From Actinomycetes bacterium (lineage in GTDB: Bacteria > Actinomycetota > Actinomycetes > Propionibacteriales > Propionibacteriaceae), in assembly GCA_023458095.1 (NCBI GenBank), contig JAEXAS010000028.1, forward strand, positions 1-34,102: a stretch of DNA of 34,102 nucleotides. The letters run 5' to 3'. Below the pieces are notes generated by a model that was not told where the DNA came from, ran no database searches, and saw only the letters and a list, made by a program, of their open reading frames with translations. Position 1 is the first letter of the stretch. Each line of letters starts with the position of its first letter. A program made the translations under genes and the position numbers. Positions 16,036-24,120 of this stretch are shown one piece after another.

Positions 16036-16704
16036 CTAGGCGCGTAGGGACAGAGTGTGTTCGATGAACCCGGTGACCGACCAGATCAGCAGGCGTTCCC
16101 GATCACTCATCTGTTCTTCGGTGGTGCCGGCGGTGGCCGCCATCGAATGGCCAGCACCGTCTAACTCGACCACCCGAACGTCGTCTCGACCCGCCTTGAC
16201 CAGTTCAGCACGGATCTCGCCGGGCGTGCCGAAGCCGTCCTTCGTCCCCTGGGCGATGATCGCCGGCCCGGCAGCCAAAGCGAGGTCTTCGACCTTGGAC
16301 TGCTCCGGTTTGCCCGGCGGATGCAGCGGATAGGACAGCAGCACCAGACCGCTTTGCCCCTCGGCGAATCCACGGCAGGCGGTACGGGCGCCGGCGCTAT
16401 GCCCGCCGCTGAACAGCGGCAGCGATGGCCAGCGCCGGGTCACCTCGGCCAACGCAACGGCCCAGGATCGGTCCAGAGCAGGCTTGGAGTTGAAGATGCG
16501 CCGGCCGGCCACCCGGTATGGCTGCCGGAAGCGTGCGACAGTCACTCCCAGTGCGGGCAGCCGGTGGGCAAGCAGTTCCAGATCCCAACCGTCGATATCG
16601 CCGCCGGCACCATGGCCCAGCAGCAGCACGGCAGCCGGGTCATCGGCCAGGCTCACCGCCAGCTCGCTCGCACCGTCGGGGGTCTCCACAGTCGAGATGG
16701 TCAT
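16036..16704 (-). CDS. Alpha/beta hydrolase family protein
   Basis: The 222-residue protein is a single-domain alpha/beta hydrolase of the KANL3/Tex30 or dienelactone-hydrolase-like type. LLLGHGAGGDIDGWD gives the oxyanion region, GGHSAGA the nucleophilic serine, QGTKDGFG the likely catalytic aspartate and DGAGHSM the catalytic histidine, so the triad looks complete. There is no signal peptide, so it should be cytoplasmic. The substrate cannot be inferred. The ATG at 16704 follows TAAGAC by seven bases and no Shine-Dalgarno is seen. It is divergent from nadE with 88 bases between them. Confidence 0.85.
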   Translation of the reverse strand: MTISTVETPDGASELAVSLADDPAAVLLLGHGAGGDIDGWDLELLAHRLPALGVTVARFRQPYRVAGRRIFNSKPALDRSWAVALAEVTRRWPSLPLFSGGHSAGARTACRGFAEGQSGLVLLSYPLHPPGKPEQSKVEDLALAAGPAIIAQGTKDGFGTPGEIRAELVKAGRDDVRVVELDGAGHSMAATAGTTEEQMSDRERLLIWSVTGFIEHTLSLRA

Positions 16705-16711
16705 GACACCA

Positions 16712-16717
16712 GTCTTA
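16712..16717 (-). promoter_or_regulatory. -10-like box before the alpha/beta hydrolase gene
   Basis: TAAGAC on the minus strand, seven bases before the ATG at 16704; one mismatch to TANNNT, so weaker than the other examples. Confidence 0.35.
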
Positions 16718-16792
16718 CCTGCTCACCGTGCAGCACGCCCCAGTGCCCGCGGCGTGGCATGCTGACATCGACACCGAAGCCAGGAGCTCGCG

Positions 16793-18832
16793 ATGGACTT
16801 CTTCAATCTGTACGCCCACGGGCTCGCCCGCGTGGCAGCCTGCACCGCGCCGATCGCGCTGACCCAGCCGCGGGCGAACGCTGAGGCCGCCCTGGCGCAG
16901 GCCCAACAGGCCGCTGCGGACGGGGCCTGCCTGGCGGTCTTCCCCGAACTCAACCTCACCGGCTATTCCATCGAGGACCTGGTGATGCAAGACACTGTCT
17001 TGACCGCCACCCTGGAGGCCCTCGATTGGCTGGTGCCGCAGACCGCTGACCTGGGTTGCGTCCTGATCGTCGGCGCACCATTGGCCAGCCTGAATCGCAT
17101 CTACAACTGCGCAGTGGTGATTCATCGCGGCCAGGTGTTGGGCGTGGTGCCGAAGTCGTATCTGCCGACCTACCGGGAGTTCTACGAGTCCCGCCAGATC
17201 GGACGCGGCGACGATGTCACCGGCGAGATCGGCATTGCCGGTCAGGACGCCCCGTTCGGCTCGGACCTGCTGTTCGCCGCCGAGGACCTGCCCGGTTTCG
17301 TGCTGAATGTGGAGATCTGCGAAGACATGTGGGTGCCGATCCCACCCTCGGCCGAAGCGGCACTGGCCGGTGCCACCGTGATCGCCAACCTCTCCGGCTC
17401 CCCCATCACCGTGGCCAAAGCCGACGAACGCAAGCTGCTGTGCTCTTCAGGATCGTCCCGATTGCTCTGCGGCTACGTGTACGCCGCCGCCGGCGAGGGC
17501 GAATCCTCCACCGACCTGAGCTGGGACGGCCAAACCCTGATCTATGACAACGGCACTCTGTTGGCCGAATCGGAGCGATTCCCCGACGGGCCGCGCACCA
17601 CCCTGGCCGATATTGATTTGGGCTCGCTGATTCAAGACCGGCTGCGGCAAGGCACCTTCGACGACAATCGCCGCACTCATGCCGAACGCACCGGCGAATA
17701 CCGGACGGTGAGTTTCACACTCAACCCGCCCTCGGGTGATCTGGGACTACGGCGGGAGGTGAACCGGTTCCCTTTCGTACCCAATGACCCGGCCCGGCTG
17801 GCCCAGGACTGCTATGAGGCCTACCACATTCAGGTCTCCGGGCTGGAGCAGCGGCTGCGCGAAATCGGTCAACCGAAGGTGGTGATCGGCGTCTCCGGCG
17901 GCCTGGATTCCACCCAGGCCCTGATCGTCGCGGCCCGCGCCATGGACCGGCTGGGCCGTCCGCGCAGCGACATTCTGGCCTACACAATGCCCGGGTTCGC
18001 GACCAGTGAGCACACCAGGAGCAACGCCACTGCCTTGGCAACCGCGCTAGGGGTGAGTTTTGAGACCCTCGACATCACCCAGACCGCCACCGTCATGCTG
18101 GACGCCCTCGACCACCCGTTCAGCGACGGCAAGGCCGAATACGACATCACTTTCGAGAATGTCCAAGCCGGCCTGCGCACCGACTATCTGTTCCGGCTGG
18201 CGAATCATCGCGGCGGCATTGTGTTGGGCACCGGAGACCTGTCGGAGTTGGCGCTGGGCTGGTGCACCTACGGGGTCGGCGACCAGATGAGCCACTACAA
18301 CGTCAACGGCGGCGTGCCCAAGACTCTGATCCAGCACCTGATTCGCTGGGTCATAAGTGAAGGCCTGTTCGATGAGGCGGTGGGTCAGACCTTGCAGGCC
18401 ATTCTCGACACCGAGATCACCCCGGAATTGGTGCCGGTCGCCCCCGGCGAGACTCCGCAGTCGACCCAAGCCAGCATCGGCCCCTATGCCTTGCAGGACT
18501 TCACCTTGTTCCATGTGCTGCGCAAGGGCATGAAGCCTTCCAAGATCGCCTTCCTGGCCTGGCACGCCTGGTCCGATGCCGCCACCGGCGCCTGGCCGGA
18601 GGGCTTCCCGTCCGATGAACGCGTCGCTTACGACCTGGCCACGATCAAGAAGTGGTTGGGGGTCTTCGTTTCGCGGTTCTTCGGTTTCGCCCAGTTCAAG
18701 CGTTCGGCGCTGCCCAACGGACCCAAGGTGGTGCGCGGCGGGTCGCTGTCGCCACGCGGCGACTGGCGGGCACCCTCGGACGGATCGGCTCGGCTGTGGT
18801 TGGCCGAACTGGAGAAGGTCCCGACGTCCTGA
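16793..18832 (+). CDS. nadE: Glutamine-dependent NAD+ synthetase
   Basis: NadE amidates deamido-NAD to NAD+ using ammonia released from glutamine. The 679 residues comprise an N-terminal glutaminase (nitrilase fold, about 1-300) and a C-terminal synthetase with the PP-loop GVSGGLDSTQ. The glutaminase triad Glu52, Lys121 and Cys176 (FPELN, PKSYLP, EICEDMW) falls at the same numbers I recall for the Mycobacterium tuberculosis enzyme, which has the same length. AGGAG lies seven bases before the ATG. It stands on the plus strand, 19 bases from the convergent beta-helix gene, and supplies the step after NadD, encoded 10 kb away. Confidence 0.97.
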   Translation: MDFFNLYAHGLARVAACTAPIALTQPRANAEAALAQAQQAAADGACLAVFPELNLTGYSIEDLVMQDTVLTATLEALDWLVPQTADLGCVLIVGAPLASLNRIYNCAVVIHRGQVLGVVPKSYLPTYREFYESRQIGRGDDVTGEIGIAGQDAPFGSDLLFAAEDLPGFVLNVEICEDMWVPIPPSAEAALAGATVIANLSGSPITVAKADERKLLCSSGSSRLLCGYVYAAAGEGESSTDLSWDGQTLIYDNGTLLAESERFPDGPRTTLADIDLGSLIQDRLRQGTFDDNRRTHAERTGEYRTVSFTLNPPSGDLGLRREVNRFPFVPNDPARLAQDCYEAYHIQVSGLEQRLREIGQPKVVIGVSGGLDSTQALIVAARAMDRLGRPRSDILAYTMPGFATSEHTRSNATALATALGVSFETLDITQTATVMLDALDHPFSDGKAEYDITFENVQAGLRTDYLFRLANHRGGIVLGTGDLSELALGWCTYGVGDQMSHYNVNGGVPKTLIQHLIRWVISEGLFDEAVGQTLQAILDTEITPELVPVAPGETPQSTQASIGPYALQDFTLFHVLRKGMKPSKIAFLAWHAWSDAATGAWPEGFPSDERVAYDLATIKKWLGVFVSRFFGFAQFKRSALPNGPKVVRGGSLSPRGDWRAPSDGSARLWLAELEKVPTS

Positions 18833-18851
18833 GCGATTCAGTGCACTGTCG

Positions 18852-20252
18852 TCAGCGAACCGTCTTCACCCGGGCGCCGGAGGTCGCACGCACCTTGTGA
18901 CCATTGCGTGAGAAGCTGCACTTGACCATCACCACCTTGGATCGCGACGCCGCGAGGATCCCGTTGCCTCGATTGGAGCGGAATGCGACCCGCGCGGAGA
19001 TCCGAACCGTCGAACCGGCCGCGTAGATCCCGTTCTGGCGGTTTCCGCTGATCACATTGCCGCTACCGCGGATGATGAGCGTCGACCTGCCGGTCGCCAC
19101 GGCACCGTTCGCCCGTGGTGCGTCGCGCAGCACATTCCCCACGCCGAGCGTCACTGTGCTGCCGCTCCCGATGGAGATGTTGTTCGATCCGGAGGAACGG
19201 ATCAGGCTGCGCGCTGCGCTGGCCCTGGCGTGATCCATCACCGAGAGTCCCCGTTGTCGCGAACCGGCGATGACGACCCGGTCCACACTGACCCGGGTGC
19301 CGCGCCCGGTGGCCAGCAGGCCGTTGTAGCCGTTGCGATACACCGTGGTGCCGATGAAGGTGGCATGTACCCCGGCAACCGTGCCCAGACCATGGCGTCC
19401 ATTTCGATTCAGGGTGCCGCCAGTGACGGTGAGGACGCTGCCCTTGACCAGTGACGTCCCGCACACCTTGTTGGTCGACATGCTGGTGTTCACCACGCTG
19501 GCCACAGAGGCGGCCAGTCCCAGGCCGTGCCCCGTCTTGCCGGTGGTGGTGCCACGAACGGCCAGGCCGTTTGCGTCCAGAACGCTGTTGGTGATGGTTC
19601 CGCGCGACGAGGTGGACAGTTGCACTCCATTGCGCAGGTTCCGCGTGGCGGTCAGCTTGTCGGCTCCCAGGCTGGAGTTCTCCAGATGGACACCATCCAC
19701 CACGCTGCCGGTCACGGTGACCCCACGGATCCGCAGCACCGAATGGGCATAGGCGGAAACACCGTGATGGGCGGAGTTGATCGCGCGCAGCGCCATCAGT
19801 GATGCCGAGGCACCATTCACCTGAATCGTCGCGTTGGTGGTGTGGCGGGCGGCATTCCAGGCGCCTCCGTAGACCCCCACCGCAGAGACCGGCAGGATCA
19901 GCAACCGCGAATCGGTACGGGTCAGGGTCACCATGGTGCTCGGCTCAGCGACCAGATAGAGGTGTCCTGCCTGGAATCGGATGGCCGCGCTCACCGTGTA
20001 ACTGCCGGCAGGAAGATGCACGATCTTGGCCCGAGAGGTGTCGCCCCCGGTGCTGAGCGCCCTGGTGAGCTCGGCGGTGATGTCGCCGGTCCCGGTAATC
20101 TCCTGCACGTCGTAGGAGGTGATTCCGAAGGCGCTGGCGGCGATCTCGACAGTGGAGGCCGCGTGAGCCACGTTGTCGGCCACGGGTAGCCCGAAGGCCA
20201 ACAATGCGGCGCTCACAAGGCTGCCGACCATACGCAAGACGGGTGCTTTCAT
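18852..20252 (-). CDS. Secreted right-handed parallel beta-helix repeat protein
   Basis: The 466-residue protein begins with a signal peptide (MKAPVLRMVGSLVSAALLAF, cleavage likely after VAHA near residue 32). The rest is a series of short strands with turns such as NGVQL, NGLAV, HGLGL, NGLLA, RGLSV, NGIYA and NGILA, spaced about 22-24 residues apart: the coil pattern of pectate-lyase-like beta-helix proteins. No obvious catalytic cluster, transmembrane anchor or LPXTG motif is present, so a polysaccharide-binding or cleaving role is only an inference. I chose the ATG at 20252 because AAAGGAC precedes it by six bases and the signal peptide begins there; the longer in-frame start at 20348 adds an Arg-rich stretch. 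Confidence 0.82.
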   Translation of the reverse strand: MKAPVLRMVGSLVSAALLAFGLPVADNVAHAASTVEIAASAFGITSYDVQEITGTGDITAELTRALSTGGDTSRAKIVHLPAGSYTVSAAIRFQAGHLYLVAEPSTMVTLTRTDSRLLILPVSAVGVYGGAWNAARHTTNATIQVNGASASLMALRAINSAHHGVSAYAHSVLRIRGVTVTGSVVDGVHLENSSLGADKLTATRNLRNGVQLSTSSRGTITNSVLDANGLAVRGTTTGKTGHGLGLAASVASVVNTSMSTNKVCGTSLVKGSVLTVTGGTLNRNGRHGLGTVAGVHATFIGTTVYRNGYNGLLATGRGTRVSVDRVVIAGSRQRGLSVMDHARASAARSLIRSSGSNNISIGSGSTVTLGVGNVLRDAPRANGAVATGRSTLIIRGSGNVISGNRQNGIYAAGSTVRISARVAFRSNRGNGILAASRSKVVMVKCSFSRNGHKVRATSGARVKTVR

Positions 20253-20261
20253 AGCCAAGTC

Positions 20262-20310
20262 CTTTGCAGAGCTACGGAACGGCCCGCAAAGCCCTGCACT
20301 TTGCACCCTA
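20262..20310 (-). promoter_or_regulatory. Promoter and leader of the beta-helix gene with possible SD-sequestering stem
   Basis: On the minus strand TAGGGT (20305-20310) is a -10 candidate about 53 bases before the ATG. The leader contains CTTTGC (20286-20291), complementary to GCAAAG (20262-20267), which overlaps the Shine-Dalgarno AAAGGAC. A six-pair stem with an 18-base loop could mask the ribosome binding site. Confidence 0.4.
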
Positions 20311-20396
20311 CGCCGATGAGGTCGCGCCCGGCAGGCGAACCAGCGCAATGCACCCAGGCCCGCTCGCTGAACGCCGAACCTGGGTACAGACGACGA

Positions 20397-23135
20397 TCAC
20401 TCGGTGGCAGCACCCTCGGCCGCAGCGGGAGCCTCAACCGGGGCAGGGCTTTCGACCGGGGCTGACACCTCGGCGGACGCCGGAACCTCGACCGCAGCCG
20501 CAACCTCCATTGGGGAACTGTCCACCGGAGCAGTGTTTTCCACCGCAACAGTGTTTTCCACCGCAACAGTGTTTTCCACCGCGGCAGGGCTATCCCCCGG
20601 AGCAGGGGCATCAAGCAGGGTCGGGGCGTCTGTGACCGCAGCCACGTCCTCGCCCGGCTTGGGCGCCTTGCGCGACCGCGTGGACTTCTTGGCTGCGGTG
20701 GGCTTCGGGGTCGCCGCCTTGGGCGTCTTGGCACTGGATCCGCGGCGCTTACCCTCACGATCGCCACCATCGGCGGGAGCCTGAGTGGCCACCGGGGCGT
20801 CATGGACGTGGTAGCCGCGGCCCTTGCAGGTCTCGCACGGAACCGTGAACGCCTCGGCCAGTCCCGTGCCGATCTTCTTACGGGTCATCTGCACCAGACC
20901 CAGCGAGGTCACCTCGGCGACCTGATGGCGGGTACGGTCACGTCCCAAACATTCGACGAGTCGACGCAGCAGCAGTTCCCGGTTGGCCGGCAGCACCATG
21001 TCGATGAAGTCGATCACGATGATGCCGCCGATGTCGCGCAGACGCAGTTGGCGGACGATCTCCTCGGCGGCCTCCAGGTTGTTGGAGGTCACCGTGGCTT
21101 CCAGATTGCCCGAGGTGCCGGTGAACTTGCCGGTATTGACGTCGATGACGGTCATCGCCTCGGTGCGGTCGATGATCAGCGAACCGCCTGAAGGCAGGAA
21201 GACCTTGCGCTCCAAGGCCTTGGAGACCTGCTCGTGCACCCGGTACTGGCTGAAGAGATCACCCTTCTCGGCACGATCCCAACGCTGGATGCGGGCGGCC
21301 AAGGTCGGCGCCACATATTGCAGGTAGGCGTCGACGGTTTCGTAGGCGTCTTCGGCACCGCCGTTGCCGTCGATCACCAGGGTGCTGAAGTCAGCGGTGA
21401 ACAGGTCACGGACAATCCGGACGGTCAGGTCCGGCTCGGCGTAGAGCAACTGCGGGGCCGAGGTGGTCTTGGCCTTCTTGTCCAGCACCTCCCACTGGGC
21501 CTTGAGCCGATTCACATCGTGAATCAACTCCTCCTCGCTGGCACCCTCTGCGGCGGTACGCACGATCACCGAGGCTTCCGGATCGATCAGATCATCCAGA
21601 ATCCCCTTCAAACGCTTGCGCTCGGCTTCGGGAAGCTTGCGGGAGATCCCCGACAGATGACCACCGGGGGAATACACGATGAAGCGCCCCGGGATCGACA
21701 GGTGCGAGGTCAGTCGTGCGCCCTTGGCGCCCACCGGGTCCTTGCTGACCTGAACCAACACGCTCTGACCGGACTTGAAGACCTTCTCGACCTTCTTGTC
21801 CGCGCCGGTGACACCGAAGGAATCCCAATCGACCTCGCCTGCGTAGAGCACGGCGTTACGACCGCGGCCGATGTCGACGAAGGCGGCCTCCATGCTGGGC
21901 AGCACATTCTGGACGCGGCCCAGGTAGATGTTGCCGATCATTGATGCGGCCGAGGCCCGATCGACATAGTGCTCGACCAGGACGTTGTCCTCCAGCACCG
22001 CGATCTGTGAGTAGTCCTCGGCCTGCCGGATCAGCATGGTGCGATCCACGGACTCCCGACGGGCCAAGAACTCCGACTCGCTCAGGATGGGGGTGCGGCG
22101 ACGTCCAGCAGCCCGGCCCTCCCGGCGGCGCTGCTTCTTGGCCTCCATACGGGTGGAGCCTTCAATGCCGGTGACTTCATCAGAGACCGAACTGCGCCGA
22201 CGCGGTTCGCGAACCCGCACCACGACGTCAACCGAGTCGTCATCGGTCTCGCCGGTGTCCTCACCGCGACGACGACGACGGCGACGACGACGTCCTGACC
22301 CGCCTTCGGTGCTGGCGGCATCACCGGACTCCGATTCGGACTCGGCGCCAGCGTCGCTGCCCTCACCAGCCTCGCCTGCCTCATCGTCTTCAGCGGCGTC
22401 ACTGGATTCCTCGCCGCTACCTCCGCGACGACGGCGGCGGCCTCCGCGGCGACGGCGCCGACGACGAGTCGGCTCACCCTCTTCGCCCTCGACGGCCTCT
22501 GCGTCAGCGCCGTCATCGTCGACGCCTTCGCCTTCCTCGGCATCAGCGTTCGAGTCGTGGGGTTGGTTCAACTTGCCGCCGATGGCGGCCGCCAACGAGT
22601 CCAGGACTTCGTCGGTGCTGGGCCCTTCCGCCGCCGCGCGGGCCTCGGCGCGTTGCCGCTGCCCGGCCTGCTTGGCGAGTTCGGCGAGGCTGGCCGCAAC
22701 GCCGTCCTCGGTCTGGCTGGCCGCAGCTTCCTCCTCGTCAATGGGCTCGGCGGATTCACGACCCGCAATCTCGGCGACCGGGGCGTCAGGAACCTCAGTG
22801 GTGGCCTCAGCAGCGGCGGCCTTGCGCGGACGGCGGGCCGGCTTGGTGGCGCCATCAGCGGCGGGCTCGGTGGCCTTCGCCCGGCGAGTGCGCTTGGGCG
22901 TCGGCTCGGGTTGAGCCTCGGCGATCGGTTCACCGACCGGTTCTGTGGCGACTTCGGTGGCGGTCACTTCCGCGGCCACCGGCGGTGCCGGGGTCTCCGC
23001 TGCCGGAGTCGGGATGACCTTGGGCTCCACCGGAGCCGGCGGACCGGCAGGCCGACTGGCTGCCCGGCGGCGCCGTGGCGGCGGGGTCACAGCCGAATCG
23101 TCGGTAGGTACGTTGATTTGTTCTTCGTCGAGCAT
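20397..23135 (-). CDS. rne: Ribonuclease E/G family endoribonuclease
   Basis: This 912-residue protein is the main endoribonuclease for mRNA decay and rRNA processing. Residues 1-330 are low-complexity: Pro/Ala/Glu-rich, then alternating Arg tracts (up to eight in a row) and acidic stretches. The catalytic core follows: an S1 domain (MIGNIYLGRVQNVLPSMEAA), the DNase-I-like domain with metal-binding aspartates in TVIDVNTGKFTG and GIIVIDFIDM, and the zinc-link CETCKGRG. The last 130 residues are again Lys-rich then Pro/Ala/Glu-rich and disordered, with 6-residue tandem repeats. I chose the ATG at 23135, preceded by AAGGAGA. The core flanked by two disordered arms is typical of actinobacterial RNase E. 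Confidence 0.96.
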   Translation of the reverse strand: MLDEEQINVPTDDSAVTPPPRRRRAASRPAGPPAPVEPKVIPTPAAETPAPPVAAEVTATEVATEPVGEPIAEAQPEPTPKRTRRAKATEPAADGATKPARRPRKAAAAEATTEVPDAPVAEIAGRESAEPIDEEEAAASQTEDGVAASLAELAKQAGQRQRAEARAAAEGPSTDEVLDSLAAAIGGKLNQPHDSNADAEEGEGVDDDGADAEAVEGEEGEPTRRRRRRRGGRRRRRGGSGEESSDAAEDDEAGEAGEGSDAGAESESESGDAASTEGGSGRRRRRRRRRGEDTGETDDDSVDVVVRVREPRRRSSVSDEVTGIEGSTRMEAKKQRRREGRAAGRRRTPILSESEFLARRESVDRTMLIRQAEDYSQIAVLEDNVLVEHYVDRASAASMIGNIYLGRVQNVLPSMEAAFVDIGRGRNAVLYAGEVDWDSFGVTGADKKVEKVFKSGQSVLVQVSKDPVGAKGARLTSHLSIPGRFIVYSPGGHLSGISRKLPEAERKRLKGILDDLIDPEASVIVRTAAEGASEEELIHDVNRLKAQWEVLDKKAKTTSAPQLLYAEPDLTVRIVRDLFTADFSTLVIDGNGGAEDAYETVDAYLQYVAPTLAARIQRWDRAEKGDLFSQYRVHEQVSKALERKVFLPSGGSLIIDRTEAMTVIDVNTGKFTGTSGNLEATVTSNNLEAAEEIVRQLRLRDIGGIIVIDFIDMVLPANRELLLRRLVECLGRDRTRHQVAEVTSLGLVQMTRKKIGTGLAEAFTVPCETCKGRGYHVHDAPVATQAPADGGDREGKRRGSSAKTPKAATPKPTAAKKSTRSRKAPKPGEDVAAVTDAPTLLDAPAPGDSPAAVENTVAVENTVAVENTAPVDSSPMEVAAAVEVPASAEVSAPVESPAPVEAPAAAEGAATE
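20521..20592. repeat. 18 bp tandem repeat inside rne
   Basis: TCCACCGCAACAGTGTTT occurs twice exactly (20539-20556, 20557-20574) with a diverged unit on each side. Read on the minus strand it encodes AVENTV-type hexapeptides in the disordered C-terminal arm of RNase E. Being a multiple of three it can change in number without breaking the frame. Confidence 0.9.
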
Positions 23136-23351
23136 GAAGCTCTCCTTCAAGCGGCGAATAGGCCGCATCCAGCCGTTCTGGATTCACCACACGCGGGTGC
23201 CTCTGGAACAGCAAAGCTTGTCGTACGAATACCGGCGCTTTCACCCCCGCGGTCGTCTGGCGTCGCGGTGAAGGTCAAGCGTCTGGTCGGCCTGTCACAC
23301 CGATCAAGGCATTCGAAACGGGATTCGGGTTGACTCCCGTTGTGAACAGTA
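23136..23351 (-). promoter_or_regulatory. Candidate rne promoter and long 5' leader
   Basis: TACTGT on the minus strand (23346-23351) would give a leader of about 205 bases before the rne ATG. No other gene lies in 23136-23396. E. coli rne autoregulates through a long 5' leader, so a similar arrangement is possible; the -35 is not obvious. Confidence 0.35.
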
Positions 23352-23396
23352 TCTCACACGGCACCGGTAGCGGCTTCCACCACGCCCAGGCATGGC

Positions 23397-24095
23397 CTAC
23401 TCAGCCAGTGGATCGACGATCCGCGAGCCGTCCCAGGTGCCCTGCTCCAGTCGCGAAAACAATCCCTGAACCTCGCTCAGCGACGACTCTAAAGCACACA
23501 AGGCACTCATAACATCATCGGGGCGCACGGTGGGCTCACCAATAGCCGAAACCAGTTCGAATCCAGTCTCGGTGACGGCCATTTCGTGAATTGCTCCGCG
23601 AACCTCGACCTCGCGCACGCCACTCTTCGTGGTGCGCTGCACGGATGCTTCGTCACGGGACAGCAGGGCCGTGACCGCGGCGGACACTACTGCCGGGTCG
23701 GCACCGGGAAGCTCCACGCGCCACCGGGACGCCGAGAGCCGCTCGGGTAGCGGCCGTCCCGCCGCAGGCACCACCGCAACGATCACCAGGCCGTCGGGCA
23801 TTGCAGCATTCAATGCCGCCCGCACCTGCTCAGGATCACGGACCTGCGCCAGTCCGATCTCCAGGTACTCGGCCTCACTGGCCGCCCCGGTCGGGGCGGC
23901 ATTGACATAGCTGATCCGTGGATGCGGAGTGAATCCGCTAGAGAAGGCCATCGGGATCTCCGCCCGCCGCAAAGCCCTCTCAAAGGCGCGACCGAAGTCG
24001 CGGTGCGAGGCGAACCGCGCTCGACCCCGTTTGGCATAGCGCAGACGCAGACGCTGCACGGGGGGCGGCTGCTGGACGGGTGGTTGGCGACTCAC
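23397..24095 (-). CDS. TIGR03936/DUF2344 radical SAM-linked protein
   Basis: The 232-residue protein matches the DUF2344 family: it opens with LRYAKRGRARFASHRDFGRAFERALRR-like sequence (key elements KRGRARF, SHRDF and RRAEIP), then FSSGFTPHPRISY and AEYLEIGL. Family function is unknown; genes of this type are usually next to, or fused to, a TIGR03960 radical SAM protein, which here lies 4.7 kb upstream at 28769-30697. I chose the GTG at 24095: TAGGCT ends eight bases before it and there is no Shine-Dalgarno. An in-frame start at 24290 would lie inside the SulP gene. It lies 261 bases from rne, a common neighbour. Confidence 0.85.
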   Translation of the reverse strand: MSRQPPVQQPPPVQRLRLRYAKRGRARFASHRDFGRAFERALRRAEIPMAFSSGFTPHPRISYVNAAPTGAASEAEYLEIGLAQVRDPEQVRAALNAAMPDGLVIVAVVPAAGRPLPERLSASRWRVELPGADPAVVSAAVTALLSRDEASVQRTTKSGVREVEVRGAIHEMAVTETGFELVSAIGEPTVRPDDVMSALCALESSLSEVQGLFSRLEQGTWDGSRIVDPLAE

Positions 24096-24103
24096 GGAGG
24101 CAC

Positions 24104-24109
24104 AGCCTA
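24104..24109 (-). promoter_or_regulatory. -10 box before the DUF2344 gene
   Basis: TAGGCT on the minus strand, eight bases before the GTG. The ten bases TAGGCTGTGC recur at the same position before the radical SAM gene (30703-30712). Confidence 0.45.
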
Positions 24110-24120
24110 GCGACCTGACC

